Assembly: GCA_016215105.1 (NCBI GenBank)
Contig: JACRLJ010000065.1
Span: 1-32,359 of the forward strand
Length of the DNA stretch: 32,359 nucleotides
Reading direction: 5' to 3'
Origin: Candidatus Hydrogenedentota bacterium
Lineage (GTDB): Bacteria; Hydrogenedentota; Hydrogenedentia; Hydrogenedentales; SLHB01
A program made the position numbers and the translations under genes. Of this stretch, positions 1-8,040 are shown piece by piece. Numbering within the stretch: position 1 is the first letter of the stretch; each line of letters starts with the position of its first letter. The notes beneath the pieces were generated by a model that saw only the letters and a program-made list of their open reading frames with translations, was not told where the DNA came from and searched no databases.

Positions 1-891
1 AGCGGGCTGCTCCAAGTTAAACCGACCTTGGCCGCAGCATTGAACCAGGAACTAGGCCGTGAGGCCTCGGCGGAACTACCGTTTCCGCAGGACGCGGCGT
101 TACCGCCTTCTCCACCACCCGCGCCCATCATCGAAGCCCGGTTGCGCACGAAAAACCCGGATCTCGAAGCGGCAGAGCACCTCATCGAGGGGCAGCGGAA
201 GGACATCGAACTCGCGAAGAAAGCCCGGTATCCAGAAATTGCGGTGGGCATGGCCTACGGGTTCAAGCGTGACATGAAGCAGCGCCGCGGCCTGAGCGAA
301 GGTCTGGATGCGCTGAACGCCGGACGCAAACTCTACGCCGACCCCACATCCAAGATGTACACCGACATTCTTGTCGACGCTACCAGGAATCGTGTTTTCC
401 AGGAGTCGGAAAACGTGGACGACGAGATCATGCTCACGCTCAAGATGAACTTGCCCATCTATCACAAGCGCATCAAAGCCGGCATCGAACAGGCCCAGAT
501 CATGGAGAAAAGTGTCCGCCAGCGCCAAGCCCAGCAAACGTTGACCTTGGGCGCCGAGGCGCAAATGGCCCTCAACAAATACCTCGACGGCGCCCGGCGT
601 CTCGACATCTATCGCGGTACCCTGATTCCCAAAGCGAAACTCACATACGACACAATCCAGAGTTCCTACACCACCGGCGCCGACGTCGTCTTCCTCGACC
701 TCCTCGAAAGCGAACGCTCGCTGCTCGAGTTCCAGCTCGCCGAAGCTATGGCCGTCCGCGACCTCCAGACCGCCGCCGCCGACCTCGAACGCATCATGGG
801 TGGCCCCTGGTCCGAAGAACCCGCCCCCGCAACGCCAACACCCTTGCCAACAGACAGCAAATCCTCAGCGGAAACTCCAGAACCGAAGTAA
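1..891 (+). CDS. TolC-family outer-membrane efflux protein, 3' part only
   Basis: This is the C-terminal part (about 296 codons) of an outer-membrane channel protein that works with an inner-membrane pump and a periplasmic adaptor. The frame is open to the first base of the window, so the true start lies outside; the TTG at 28 is not a convincing start. The family signature is the stretch around RTKNPDLEAAEH followed by long amphipathic helices (GQRKDIELAKKARYPEIAVG), then a second helical hairpin ending in the ADLERIMGG-like segment, as in TolC/CusC-type proteins. The last 30 residues are Pro/Ala/Thr-rich and unstructured. No pump or adaptor gene follows, so any such partners would lie upstream of the window. 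A stop is at 889-891 and the next promoter lies 40 bp on. Confidence 0.85.
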   Translation, partial: SGLLQVKPTLAAALNQELGREASAELPFPQDAALPPSPPPAPIIEARLRTKNPDLEAAEHLIEGQRKDIELAKKARYPEIAVGMAYGFKRDMKQRRGLSEGLDALNAGRKLYADPTSKMYTDILVDATRNRVFQESENVDDEIMLTLKMNLPIYHKRIKAGIEQAQIMEKSVRQRQAQQTLTLGAEAQMALNKYLDGARRLDIYRGTLIPKAKLTYDTIQSSYTTGADVVFLDLLESERSLLEFQLAEAMAVRDLQTAAADLERIMGGPWSEEPAPATPTPLPTDSKSSAETPEPK

Positions 892-930
892 TCCCATTCC
901 TCCCATATTTCCCCCGCCTCCCCTTCCCGT

Positions 931-959
931 TTGGGGTATGCATCCTGCTGCGGTATAAT
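931..959 (+). promoter_or_regulatory. sigma-70-type promoter of the MFS gene
   Basis: TTGGGG (931-936) and a perfect TATAAT (954-959) are separated by 17 bp. Transcription would begin near 966, which places the downstream TTG at 994 in the transcript and excludes the TTG at 931 as a start. Confidence 0.7.
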
Positions 960-993
960 TGAACGCAAACCACCGGAAGGAAGTATCACTCAC

Positions 994-2358
994 TTGAATA
1001 TCCCCATCGTATCGGGTCTACGCGAATTGGACCGGGCGCCCCGCCGGTTCCTGCTTTTCATTGTCTTCAACGTCATCTCGTGGCAATGCATCGTCGGCCC
1101 CTCCCTCGTTCTTTTTGGCCGCAAGATTGGCATGGACCCGTCCTGGGTGGGATTCCTGATCTCGTTCATGCCCCTATCGCAACTCCTGGTCGTGGTTACC
1201 GCCCGCGCGGTCACGCGCCTGGGCTCGAAACGCGTCATGTTTACGGCCTGGATGTTGCGCAACCTCGTGTCATGCACGATCTTTCTTATGCCTTGGGCTA
1301 TGTTCCACTGGGGCCAAAAAGCCGGCGCATATGTGCTGATGTTCGCCACATTGGGCTTCTGCCTGATGCGCGCGGTCGGCTCCGGCGGATGGTTTCCCTG
1401 GCTGCACGAGGTCGTGCCGCACACACAGCGCGGTATCTATTTCAGTTCCGAAACCGCCGTCACCCAACTTCTTTCCGTAATACTTATGGCCGCGCAAGCG
1501 TTCGTGCTGCGCGGTGACCCCAGTATCAACCGGTTCCTGCTGATCTACGGCGCCGGAGTCTGCTCGGGATTCTTCAGCCTGCTGTGGATGTCTCAGGTTC
1601 CCGGAGGCGAAGGGACTGGTAATGACGCCCCTCCCGAAACCTATTCGGCGCACGGCAAAGCCCTGGCGGATCGCGCCTACATGAAGTTCATCGTCGTCGC
1701 AGGACTATGTTTCGCGGCTCAAACCTGGTTCGGGTCGGCCATCGTCATGTACATGCGTGACGCGTTACACATCTCGTCGCAGAACATCATGCTCTACATT
1801 TCGGCGGGCAGCCTCGGCATTTTGTGTACAGTCGGATTCTGGGGCCGCTACGCCGAACACAGCGGCAGCGGCGCAGCTATGTCGCTGACGCTCGTCGGCT
1901 ATTCGCTCACTGCGCTGGCCTGCCTGACATTGCAGCCTGGCTCGGCGTTCGCGTCCTACGGACTGGCGCCGGTAATCGTGCTCACCAGTGTCTTCGCCGC
2001 CGCATTCGCCGTTGGCGTGAACCGCGCCTTGCTGCACTACGTCAAAGAACAAGGCCGTGTCGGCTACACCAACATCTGGTCCGTCGGCGCCGCCCTGTCT
2101 ACCGGCGTCACGCCCATCCTCGCTGGCTTGGCCATCGATCATCTTGGCCTCTGGGGATACCGGCTGTGTTTCGCGCTTTCTGGGGTTGCAGGGCTGGTCT
2201 GCGCTGTGGCATGCCGCTTCGTGGTACACGAAGAGCGAACCGTGCGCCGCCGCGTTGCATTCAGCGCGCTTCGGCCGGATCTTCCCCTCCGCACCCTCGC
2301 GAATATCGTGAGGATCACCGTCGGTGGGCACGAGAGCAACAGCCGAAACCACACGTAA
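994..2358 (+). CDS. MFS transporter
   Basis: A 454-residue integral inner-membrane protein of the major facilitator superfamily, with about twelve hydrophobic segments and a short loop after TM2 carrying the RLGSKRVM motif, comparable to the family's G-x-x-x-D-R/K-x-G-R-R loop. A central hydrophilic region (around [24 protein letters not shown]) splits two six-helix halves. The frame opens at TTG 931, but that codon is the -35 box of a strong promoter, so I start at TTG 994, preceded by GGAAGGAAG at 975-983. The substrate cannot be read from sequence. The C-terminus is basic and cytoplasmic. It is transcribed alone; the 9-bp repeat tract and mnmG follow. Confidence 0.8.
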   Translation: MNIPIVSGLRELDRAPRRFLLFIVFNVISWQCIVGPSLVLFGRKIGMDPSWVGFLISFMPLSQLLVVVTARAVTRLGSKRVMFTAWMLRNLVSCTIFLMPWAMFHWGQKAGAYVLMFATLGFCLMRAVGSGGWFPWLHEVVPHTQRGIYFSSETAVTQLLSVILMAAQAFVLRGDPSINRFLLIYGAGVCSGFFSLLWMSQVPGGEGTGNDAPPETYSAHGKALADRAYMKFIVVAGLCFAAQTWFGSAIVMYMRDALHISSQNIMLYISAGSLGILCTVGFWGRYAEHSGSGAAMSLTLVGYSLTALACLTLQPGSAFASYGLAPVIVLTSVFAAAFAVGVNRALLHYVKEQGRVGYTNIWSVGAALSTGVTPILAGLAIDHLGLWGYRLCFALSGVAGLVCAVACRFVVHEERTVRRRVAFSALRPDLPLRTLANIVRITVGGHESNSRNHT

Positions 2359-2373
2359 GGCCCTGCCAGCCCC

Positions 2374-2481
2374 GTCCGACTCGTCCGACTCGTCCGACTT
2401 GTCCGACTTGTCCGACTTGTCCGACTTGTCCGACTTGTCCGACTTGTCCGACTTGTCCGACTTGTCCGACTCGTCCGACGG
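2374..2481 (+). repeat. 9-bp tandem repeat array, about 11.8 copies
   Basis: Eleven full copies of a 9-bp unit plus a partial twelfth run without interruption between the MFS gene and mnmG. The unit is GTCCGACTT; units 1, 2 and 11 end in C rather than T, and units 3-10 are identical. Because 9 is a multiple of 3 the array stays open in several frames, creating artefactual Pro-Thr-Cys or Ser-Asp-Leu repeat ORFs that extend the mnmG frame upstream. The array lies 14 bp after the MFS stop. Copy number is likely to vary between strains. Confidence 0.95.
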
Positions 2482-2531
2482 GCTTTCGCGGTTTCCCCGA
2501 AACCGCCGTCATTCGCCCCAACCCCTCGCCG

Positions 2532-2552
2532 TATGCTATTCTTCCCCGCGCG
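2532..2552 (+). promoter_or_regulatory. possible extended -10 just before mnmG
   Basis: TGCTATTCT (2533-2541) resembles an extended -10 element. A start site 6-8 bp downstream would leave only a few bases before the mnmG ATG at 2553, and no Shine-Dalgarno sequence is visible in the CCCCGCGCG stretch, so a near-leaderless transcript is possible. No good -35 is seen; TTCGCC at 2512 is weak. Confidence 0.35.
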
Positions 2553-4421
2553 ATGAGGGATTACGATGTCATTGTCATAGGCGCCGGACACGCCGGCGTA
2601 GAGGCCGCTCTAGCCTGTGCGCGCACGGATCACAAGACTCTCCTGACCACCATGCGGCTGGACGGCATCGCCTCCATGCCCTGCAACCCCGCTATCGGCG
2701 GTGTGGCCAAGGGCCAACTCGTCCGCGAAATCGACGCCCTTGGTGGCGAAATGGGCCGCTGCATCGACCGCACCGGCATCCAGTACAAAATGCTCAACCA
2801 ATCCCGCGGCCCCGCGGTCCACTCTCCCCGCGCCCAGGCCGACCGCATCGCCTACCAATACGACATGAAGCGGGTCTGCGAGGACCAGAAGAATCTCACG
2901 CTTAAGCAGGTCATGGTCGAGGACCTCGTCGTCCGTGACGGCGAAGTTGCCGCGATCCGCACGGCCACCGGCGCCGAAATCTCGACCCGCGCGGTCATCG
3001 TGTGTACGGGAACCTTCCTCGGCGGCAAGCTCCACTTCGGCATGGTCAGCGTCGAAGGTGGACGCGGCGGCGAAATGGCCGCCAACGCGCTCAGCCAGAC
3101 TTATCGCGCTCTCGGATTCCAGGTCGGCCGTATGAAGACCGGCACCGTTCCGCGCATCCACCGGCGCAGCATCGACACCAGCGTTATGGAAGAACAACAC
3201 GGAGACGAGAACCCGCGCCCGTTCTCGTTCTCTACGCCCATCGAAGGGTTCAACCCCAACAAGATCGTGTGCTGGCTCACCTACTCGAACGAGGCTACAC
3301 ACGAAGTCATCCGTGGCAACCTCGATCAGTCGCCCCTCTTCAGCGGCAAGATCGAAGGCATCGGCCCGCGCTATTGTCCGAGTATCGAGGACAAGGTCGT
3401 CCGCTTTCCCGAAAAGGATCGCCATCGTCTCTTTCTCGAACCCGAAGGCCTCACCACCTCCGAGGTGTACGTCAACGGCTTCTCGACCAGCCTGCCCGAA
3501 GACGTGCAACTCAAATTCCTGCATACCGTGCCCGGACTCGAAGAGGCCGAGATTGTCCGGCCCGGCTACGCTGTCGAATATGATTTCGTGCCCCCGACCC
3601 AACTCAAACCGACCCTCGAGACCAAACTCGTCCGTGGACTCTTCCACGCCGGCCAGATCAACGGCACCTCGGGCTACGAGGAAGCCGCCGCACAGGGCAT
3701 CTACGCCGGACTCAACGCCGTCCGCTACATCGAAGGCGCTGAACCGCTCTACATCTCGCGTAGCGAAGCCTATCTCGGCGTTATGGTCGACGACCTCGTC
3801 ACCTCCGGCGTCATCGAGCCCTACCGGCTCTTCACCTCGCGCGCCGAATACCGGCTCTTGCTTCGCCACGACAACGCCGACGCGCGTATGGCCAAATACA
3901 GCATCCTCGGCGACGAATTCACTGAAAATGTCCGGCGCAAAGAAATCGACATCCACGCCGAGATCGTCCGCCTCGAAGCCCAGCGCATCAGCCCCACCGA
4001 AGAGGTCAACGCCTATCTAGCCGAACGCGGATGGGCCCCCATGACCGAACCCCAGTCCGCCGCGCAACTCCTGCGCCGCCCCGAAGCCGCGCTACGCGAC
4101 GTGTGGGCGCTCTGCCCGCCACCCGCGCCGCTCGATTTCGAGACCGCCGAACAGGTCGAAATCCGCTGCAAATACCAAGGCTACATCGAACGCCAGGAAC
4201 GCGACGTCGAACGCTTCAAGAACGCCGAGGAAATGCTCATCCCCCCCGACATGGACTACTTCGCCATTCCCGGCCTTCCCCGCGAATCCAAAGAACGCCT
4301 CCACGCCATCCGCCCGGTCAACTTCGGTCAGGCCAGCCGCATCTCCGGCGTCAAACCCGCCGACATCGCCGTCCTCCACATCTACGCCGAAAAACTCCAC
4401 CGCTCCCGCGAAAGCGCCTAA
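2553..4421 (+). CDS. mnmG: tRNA uridine-5-carboxymethylaminomethyl modification enzyme MnmG
   Basis: MnmG (GidA) is the FAD/NADH-dependent partner of MnmE; together they add the carboxymethylaminomethyl group to U34 of certain tRNAs. The product is 622 residues, the normal length. The Rossmann FAD motif [10 protein letters not shown] is at residues 10-19, followed by the GidA signatures [12 protein letters not shown] and LGGEMG, the GTGTFLGG-type segment (here [13 protein letters not shown]), GYEEAAAQG and [15 protein letters not shown]. The helical C-terminal MnmE/tRNA-binding domain is complete. I chose ATG 2553 because the protein then begins [12 protein letters not shown] as in homologues; the open frame upstream is only the tandem repeat. 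mnmE and rsmG are not adjacent. Confidence 0.97.
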   Translation: MRDYDVIVIGAGHAGVEAALACARTDHKTLLTTMRLDGIASMPCNPAIGGVAKGQLVREIDALGGEMGRCIDRTGIQYKMLNQSRGPAVHSPRAQADRIAYQYDMKRVCEDQKNLTLKQVMVEDLVVRDGEVAAIRTATGAEISTRAVIVCTGTFLGGKLHFGMVSVEGGRGGEMAANALSQTYRALGFQVGRMKTGTVPRIHRRSIDTSVMEEQHGDENPRPFSFSTPIEGFNPNKIVCWLTYSNEATHEVIRGNLDQSPLFSGKIEGIGPRYCPSIEDKVVRFPEKDRHRLFLEPEGLTTSEVYVNGFSTSLPEDVQLKFLHTVPGLEEAEIVRPGYAVEYDFVPPTQLKPTLETKLVRGLFHAGQINGTSGYEEAAAQGIYAGLNAVRYIEGAEPLYISRSEAYLGVMVDDLVTSGVIEPYRLFTSRAEYRLLLRHDNADARMAKYSILGDEFTENVRRKEIDIHAEIVRLEAQRISPTEEVNAYLAERGWAPMTEPQSAAQLLRRPEAALRDVWALCPPPAPLDFETAEQVEIRCKYQGYIERQERDVERFKNAEEMLIPPDMDYFAIPGLPRESKERLHAIRPVNFGQASRISGVKPADIAVLHIYAEKLHRSRESA

Positions 4422-4435
4422 GCCCCGCCCGGCTT

Positions 4436-4597
4436 GCTCTTGGACGTTGGCGCCGCAACTTCGCGCAGATATAGGCGGAACAGCTACTCCCAAGGGAATA
4501 AAATGCCGCAAGCGTGGGTTGTCTAGGCCAAATGGCACAGGGCACGTAGTGGGGAAGCCTGAGAGGCCAACAGTTTCCCAAGGAGGAGTAACGGATC
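4436..4597 (+). other. structured-looking leader upstream of the 45-residue peptide gene
   Basis: This 162-bp gap after mnmG carries nested complementarity: GGGAA (4494-4498) can pair with TTCCC (4575-4579), GGCC near 4526 with GGCC near 4565 and the adjoining GTT with AAC, with a small GCCT-GAG-AGGC hairpin inside. It ends in the AGGAGG ribosome-binding site at 4581. The 10-mer GCACAGGGCA (4535-4544) also occurs in c-di-GMP-I riboswitches, but the other conserved parts of that aptamer are absent. I do not recognise a known RNA class. Confidence 0.35.
4581..4588 (+). promoter_or_regulatory. strong Shine-Dalgarno site of the 45-residue peptide gene
   Basis: AGGAGGAG ends 9 bp before ATG 4598. 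It is the main evidence that the small ORF behind it is translated. Confidence 0.65.
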
Positions 4598-4735
4598 ATG
4601 CCGGACCGGACAGAGTCTCAGTCACACGTGGTGGCGAAAATGATAAAAGGCGCGGCGCTCATTGCCGCGAGCACTATCGCAGTCTTATTGGCTGTGGCAA
4701 CCGTTATAACCGCGTTAGCCACCGGCCCGAGCTAA
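4598..4735 (+). CDS. 45-residue single-TM hypothetical peptide
   Basis: A 45-codon ORF begins at ATG 4598 behind the AGGAGGAG ribosome-binding site. The product has a hydrophilic N-terminus (MPDRTESQSHVVAKMIKG), then one hydrophobic helix of about 24 residues rich in Ala, Val, Leu and Ile, and ends in ATGPS. With Lys at positions 14 and 17 before the helix, the positive-inside rule predicts an N-in, C-out membrane peptide. It is too small for family assignment. It may be a small regulatory membrane protein, or one hydrophobic toxin of a type I system, but no antitoxin RNA is evident. A longer ORF in another frame (4447-4836) lacks these features. The gene sits alone between mnmG and the glycosidase gene. 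Confidence 0.55.
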   Translation: MPDRTESQSHVVAKMIKGAALIAASTIAVLLAVATVITALATGPS

Positions 4736-5119
4736 CCCGTATTCAGCGTCGCACACCTTTCGACAGCTCTTGCTGCGCGCTTGGCGCCGGTGGGGGAAGC
4801 CCTGATTCGCTTGCGGGCGCCTCAGGCCCTTGCTGAAACCGTAGCGCAGCCAAGAATTTGCCGCAAGCGCCCTTCCCCCAATCCCTCCCGTACGATGCAT
4901 CGCCATTTCATGGGTGATCCCATCCACTCCCGAAGTCGGCTTCAATACTTGGGAAGGTATCGAGTCCTGACTTTCGCGCGGTTCGGCTGGCCCGGCCTCG
5001 ATTGCGCTCCCCAGTCGCCCCCAGAGTTTCCACACAATCATCTTGCCCCGACACCCGGCTGAGGACTAAGCTGCACTGCGACAAACACGCCGGCCTCGAC
5101 CGGCGGAGCAGGAGGGTTT
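4736..5119 (+). other. non-coding tract upstream of the glycosidase gene
   Basis: No credible ORF is present in these 384 bp. The tract holds the large inverted repeat at 4791-4880, a small hairpin ATGGG-TGAT-CCCAT (about 4908-4921), a GAAG-TCGG-CTTC hairpin just after it, and the ribosome-binding site AGGAGGG before ATG 5120. I could not pick out a convincing promoter for the downstream gene. Confidence 0.5.
4791..4880 (+). repeat. 90-bp bipartite inverted repeat, possible structured RNA
   Basis: Two perfect 9-bp helices are stacked around a small internal loop. TGGGGGAAG (4791-4799) pairs with CTTCCCCCA (4872-4880), and CGCTTGCGG (4808-4816) pairs with CCGCAAGCG (4861-4869). The internal loop is 8 nt on the left and 2 nt on the right; the apical region is 44 nt. 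The 11-mer TGCCGCAAGCG of the right arm also occurs at 4504-4514, and GTGGGGAAGCC-like sequence at 4549, so parts of the element are echoed in the leader 290 bp upstream. The size and closed stem would suit a small non-coding RNA; strand is not determined. Confidence 0.5.
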
Positions 5120-7279
5120 ATGGTGGCGATTCTCGGAGGAATTATCATGGCACTCCATTCGGCTGCGGACGGAACCGTTGGAAATGGGGCGTATTCGCTT
5201 CGCGTATCGGTTACTCCCGAAGGAGTAACCACCACACTGAAGGACTTGAGCGCTTCAGCCGTACTTGCAGACGCGCCGTACGTGTATCGAGCTTCACGAC
5301 CGGTTCCAAACGGAACCATGCGCTACGACCGTGTCGAGGACGCCCAAGTAACCGGGTCGGGGCAGTCCCTAACCATTACCGGGCATTTGGCGGGGTTGGA
5401 GTTGGAGCACACGTTCACCGTGCCGGCTGACAAGCCGTATATGGAGGAACGGATCGCGCTGAAGAACGCATCCAGTGAAGCGATCACGTTGAGCGATTTT
5501 GAAGCGGGGTTCATGCGGATAGTCAGCGACCCGAATGCCCAAATCCTCCAGGAACTGCAGAAGGACAGGCTTGTCGAGATTCCATTCCGGCATCGTTCCA
5601 CGGACGCGCTGGATCGGGCGCATGAGTATTCACTGGCTGATTTCTTGAAGTTCAACGGAGTCGAGCGAAGGGCAGACGTGCCGTGGATGCAAGTGGAATT
5701 CCCATCGCGGCGCCATGCCGCCGAGGGCTGGGCCTGGACGCACGGCGATCACACCTTGGGAGTGTTTAAGTTCAATCAGGACGATATTGAATGGAGCGCA
5801 GTGTCGCCTCTGCCTGCTGGCAAGACAATGGCGTTGCAGTTCGGCGGCGCCGCGATTGTGGACGGTCGTCCATCATCCCTGCGAAGTATTGCGCCAGGCC
5901 AGATAGTCGCGCTGGGAGTGACGCGATACCAGACCGTGAAGGGCGACTATACGCGGGCCTACTACGCGTTCCGCGCGTTCCTGGACGAGCGTCAGTGCCG
6001 TTTTCCCAAGGATTACGACCCGCCAGTGCACTGGAACGAACTGTACGACAACCCGGAGTGGACACTCAGTACGCCGGGCAAGCCCGAGGGACCGCGAATG
6101 ACCCGTCCGAAGGCTTATACGAAAGCGCTGATCGAGTTGGAAGCGGCGAAGGCGCGTGACTACTCATGCGAGTCGCTGTATCTCGATCCCGGCTGGGACA
6201 CGGATTTCGGTACCTTCCTGTGGGGCGAGCAATGGCTCGGGCCGCGAAAGGCCTTCGTAGACGATATCCGCGCGAAATATGGCCTGGGCGTTTCGCTGCA
6301 TTGTCCGCTGGCGACGTGGATGTCCATGGACGGGCGCGGGGTCTCGTCATGGCCCAAGGAATCGCTTCGTATGGGCGAGGATGGAAAGATCATCGAGGGG
6401 TCGGTATGCCTCGGAGCGAAACAGTATCTCGACGAGGCGGCGAAGCGATTGCTAGACTCGTGTTCCGATGGTGTGACATTCCTGATGTTTGACGGAAACT
6501 GGTGGAACGGAGGCTGCTGGAATCCGAACCACGGGCATCCCGTCCCTTACACGCGCGAAGACCACGCTCGCGCCAATGTGGAACTGGCCCGCCGCGTGCA
6601 TGAGAAGTTCCCGAAGGTCTTGATCGAGATGCACGACATGGTCACGGGCGGCTCGGCCGTCCGTTACACGCCGGTGTACTACAAGTACGGGTTGCCGGGC
6701 AGCTACGACGAGAACTGGGGCCTCGAGTTGATGTGGGACAGCATGAAGGATATCCAGGAGGGCCGGGCAAGCGCACTGTATTACTACAACCTGGGGTGCA
6801 ACGTGCCAATGTATCTGCACGTAGACCTGCGGGACGACAACGAGCATTGTTTGACGCTCTGGTGGTTCGCCTCGACCTGCCGACATTTGGGCATAGGCGG
6901 GACACACGAGAACCCCCAAATCGCAGACGCGCAGAAACGGGCCATGCAGCGGTACCACGCCCTGGAACGCTACTACAAACGCGGCGAGTTCTTCGGAATG
7001 CAAGATGTTGGCTCGGCAGAACCGGCAAAAAAAGAGGAAATCCATCTACACGTCTTGCAGGATGAGGGGGCATTTGTGGTGAACTTGTTCAACCTCTCCG
7101 ACAAGCCCCGGCGCATTTCCGGAGGCGTGCCCGTCGCGGACCTGGGCCTCGACCCGAACCAATGGTACGTCACGCCCAAGGGATGCGGGTTCAACGCGAA
7201 TTCCGGCTGGTTCCACGTGGACCGCCAGCTCGGTCCTTGGGGAACCTACACGGCGGAAGTCCGCCCCCTGGGAAAATAG
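5120..7279 (+). CDS. secreted clan GH-D-like (alpha-galactosidase-type) glycoside hydrolase
   Basis: A 719-residue protein with the architecture of GH36/GH27-like enzymes: a short possible signal peptide (MVAILGGIIMALHSA), an N-terminal beta-sandwich (about 20-290), a TIM barrel (about 305-640) and a short C-terminal beta-domain. The barrel opens with LYLDPGWD (Asp356). The segment FLMFDGNWW puts Asp458 where these families have the nucleophile Asp of their KWD motif, and PGSYDENWG puts Asp530 where the acid/base lies. Both assignments are by position, not by close match, so substrate specificity is uncertain. AGGAGGG lies directly before ATG 5120. The gene is followed, without an evident terminator, by the DUF1326 gene 114 bp on. 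Confidence 0.65.
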   Translation: MVAILGGIIMALHSAADGTVGNGAYSLRVSVTPEGVTTTLKDLSASAVLADAPYVYRASRPVPNGTMRYDRVEDAQVTGSGQSLTITGHLAGLELEHTFTVPADKPYMEERIALKNASSEAITLSDFEAGFMRIVSDPNAQILQELQKDRLVEIPFRHRSTDALDRAHEYSLADFLKFNGVERRADVPWMQVEFPSRRHAAEGWAWTHGDHTLGVFKFNQDDIEWSAVSPLPAGKTMALQFGGAAIVDGRPSSLRSIAPGQIVALGVTRYQTVKGDYTRAYYAFRAFLDERQCRFPKDYDPPVHWNELYDNPEWTLSTPGKPEGPRMTRPKAYTKALIELEAAKARDYSCESLYLDPGWDTDFGTFLWGEQWLGPRKAFVDDIRAKYGLGVSLHCPLATWMSMDGRGVSSWPKESLRMGEDGKIIEGSVCLGAKQYLDEAAKRLLDSCSDGVTFLMFDGNWWNGGCWNPNHGHPVPYTREDHARANVELARRVHEKFPKVLIEMHDMVTGGSAVRYTPVYYKYGLPGSYDENWGLELMWDSMKDIQEGRASALYYYNLGCNVPMYLHVDLRDDNEHCLTLWWFASTCRHLGIGGTHENPQIADAQKRAMQRYHALERYYKRGEFFGMQDVGSAEPAKKEEIHLHVLQDEGAFVVNLFNLSDKPRRISGGVPVADLGLDPNQWYVTPKGCGFNANSGWFHVDRQLGPWGTYTAEVRPLGK

Positions 7280-7393
7280 ACGCGTATCCAGCGGCGTGAC
7301 AGGAATATTTTCCCCTCGATCAGGGTTGCCCTACGTGGTGGATGTGATCTGTCGTCGTCCGAGGTGTTCGAATCGTATGTGAGGATACGCGCC

Positions 7394-8029
7394 ATGTCGA
7401 ATATCGAGTGGAGTCTCAAAGGTCCTTCATTCTCGAACTGCAATTGCGATTGGGGTTGTCCTTGCCAGTTCAACGCGCTCCCCACGCACGGCCACTGCAA
7501 CGCCCTGACCGCGATGCGCATCGACGAAGGGCATTTTGGCGGCGTGAGACTCGATGGCCTGTGTTGGGTAGGTACCTTCAAGTGGCCGGGCCCAATCCAC
7601 GAAGGCAACGGAACGGCGCAAGTAGTGATCGACGAGCGCGCGGACTCGAAACAGCGCGCCGCGATACTGTCTATCCTTGCGGGGGAACACACCGAACCGG
7701 GCGCCACAATCTTCCAGGTCTTTGCCGCCATGATCACCAACATGCACGATCCACTGTTTCTTCCCATCGAGTTCGAGTGCGATGTGGACGCGCGCACGGC
7801 GCACGTCAAGACCGACGGATTTATTGCGGCTAAGGGCGAGCCTATCCTGAACCCCGTAACCGGCCAGCCTCACCGTATAAGTCTGACGATGCCGAACGGC
7901 TTTGAATACCATAAGGCTGAAGTTGGTATGGGCACAACGCGTACGTCCGGCGCGGTCAAACTCGACCTCAGGAAATCCCACGGTCACTTCGCCCACTACC
8001 ACATGACCCACAAAGGCGTGGTTCACTGA
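7394..8029 (+). CDS. DUF1326 domain protein with Cys-x-Cys cluster
   Basis: A 211-residue soluble protein of the DUF1326 family. After the start comes the hallmark segment with four cysteines, CNCDWGCPCQF (Cys16, Cys18, Cys22, Cys24), closely followed by HGHC (His32, His34, Cys35); this looks like a metal-binding cluster. The rest is beta-rich with the IDEGHFGGVRLDGL segment typical of the family. No signal peptide is seen. The frame can start at GTG 7364, but ATG 7394 has GAGG 10 bp upstream and gives the family's usual N-terminus. It lies 11 bp before the DUF2182 gene, and the two families are known to be neighbours in many genomes, so they probably act together, perhaps in metal handling; the biochemical role is not established. 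Confidence 0.82.
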   Translation: MSNIEWSLKGPSFSNCNCDWGCPCQFNALPTHGHCNALTAMRIDEGHFGGVRLDGLCWVGTFKWPGPIHEGNGTAQVVIDERADSKQRAAILSILAGEHTEPGATIFQVFAAMITNMHDPLFLPIEFECDVDARTAHVKTDGFIAAKGEPILNPVTGQPHRISLTMPNGFEYHKAEVGMGTTRTSGAVKLDLRKSHGHFAHYHMTHKGVVH

Positions 8030-8040
8030 CTCGAGCGCCC

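Noticed and set aside
2374-2481. CRISPR-like array
   Set aside because: The unit is 9 bp with no spacers, and no cas gene is present.
1824-2552. Upstream extension of the mnmG frame as a longer protein
   Set aside because: It runs antiparallel to no family, overlaps the MFS gene in another frame, and is held open by the 9-bp repeat. MnmG homologues begin at [12 protein letters not shown].
2610-3956. 448-codon ORF antisense to mnmG
   Set aside because: Shadow of a GC-rich coding region, with no recognisable domain or ribosome-binding site; mnmG is certain.
4420-4435. Terminator after mnmG
   Set aside because: Only a 5-bp AAGCC/GGCTT stem without a real T-tract, overlapping the stop codon.
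4535-4600. c-di-GMP-I (GEMM) riboswitch
   Set aside because: GCACAGGGCA matches the first conserved block, but the tetraloop stem, the GACGCAAAGC block and the second helix domain are missing.
4447-4836. 129-codon ORF
   Set aside because: No ribosome-binding site and no family features; its span covers the better-supported 45-codon gene and the inverted repeat.
4791-4880. Small SRP RNA (ffs)
   Set aside because: CAGG and GCAGCCAAG are present in order, and the ends pair, but the GGAA tetraloop and its closing UCC/GGA stem are not found.
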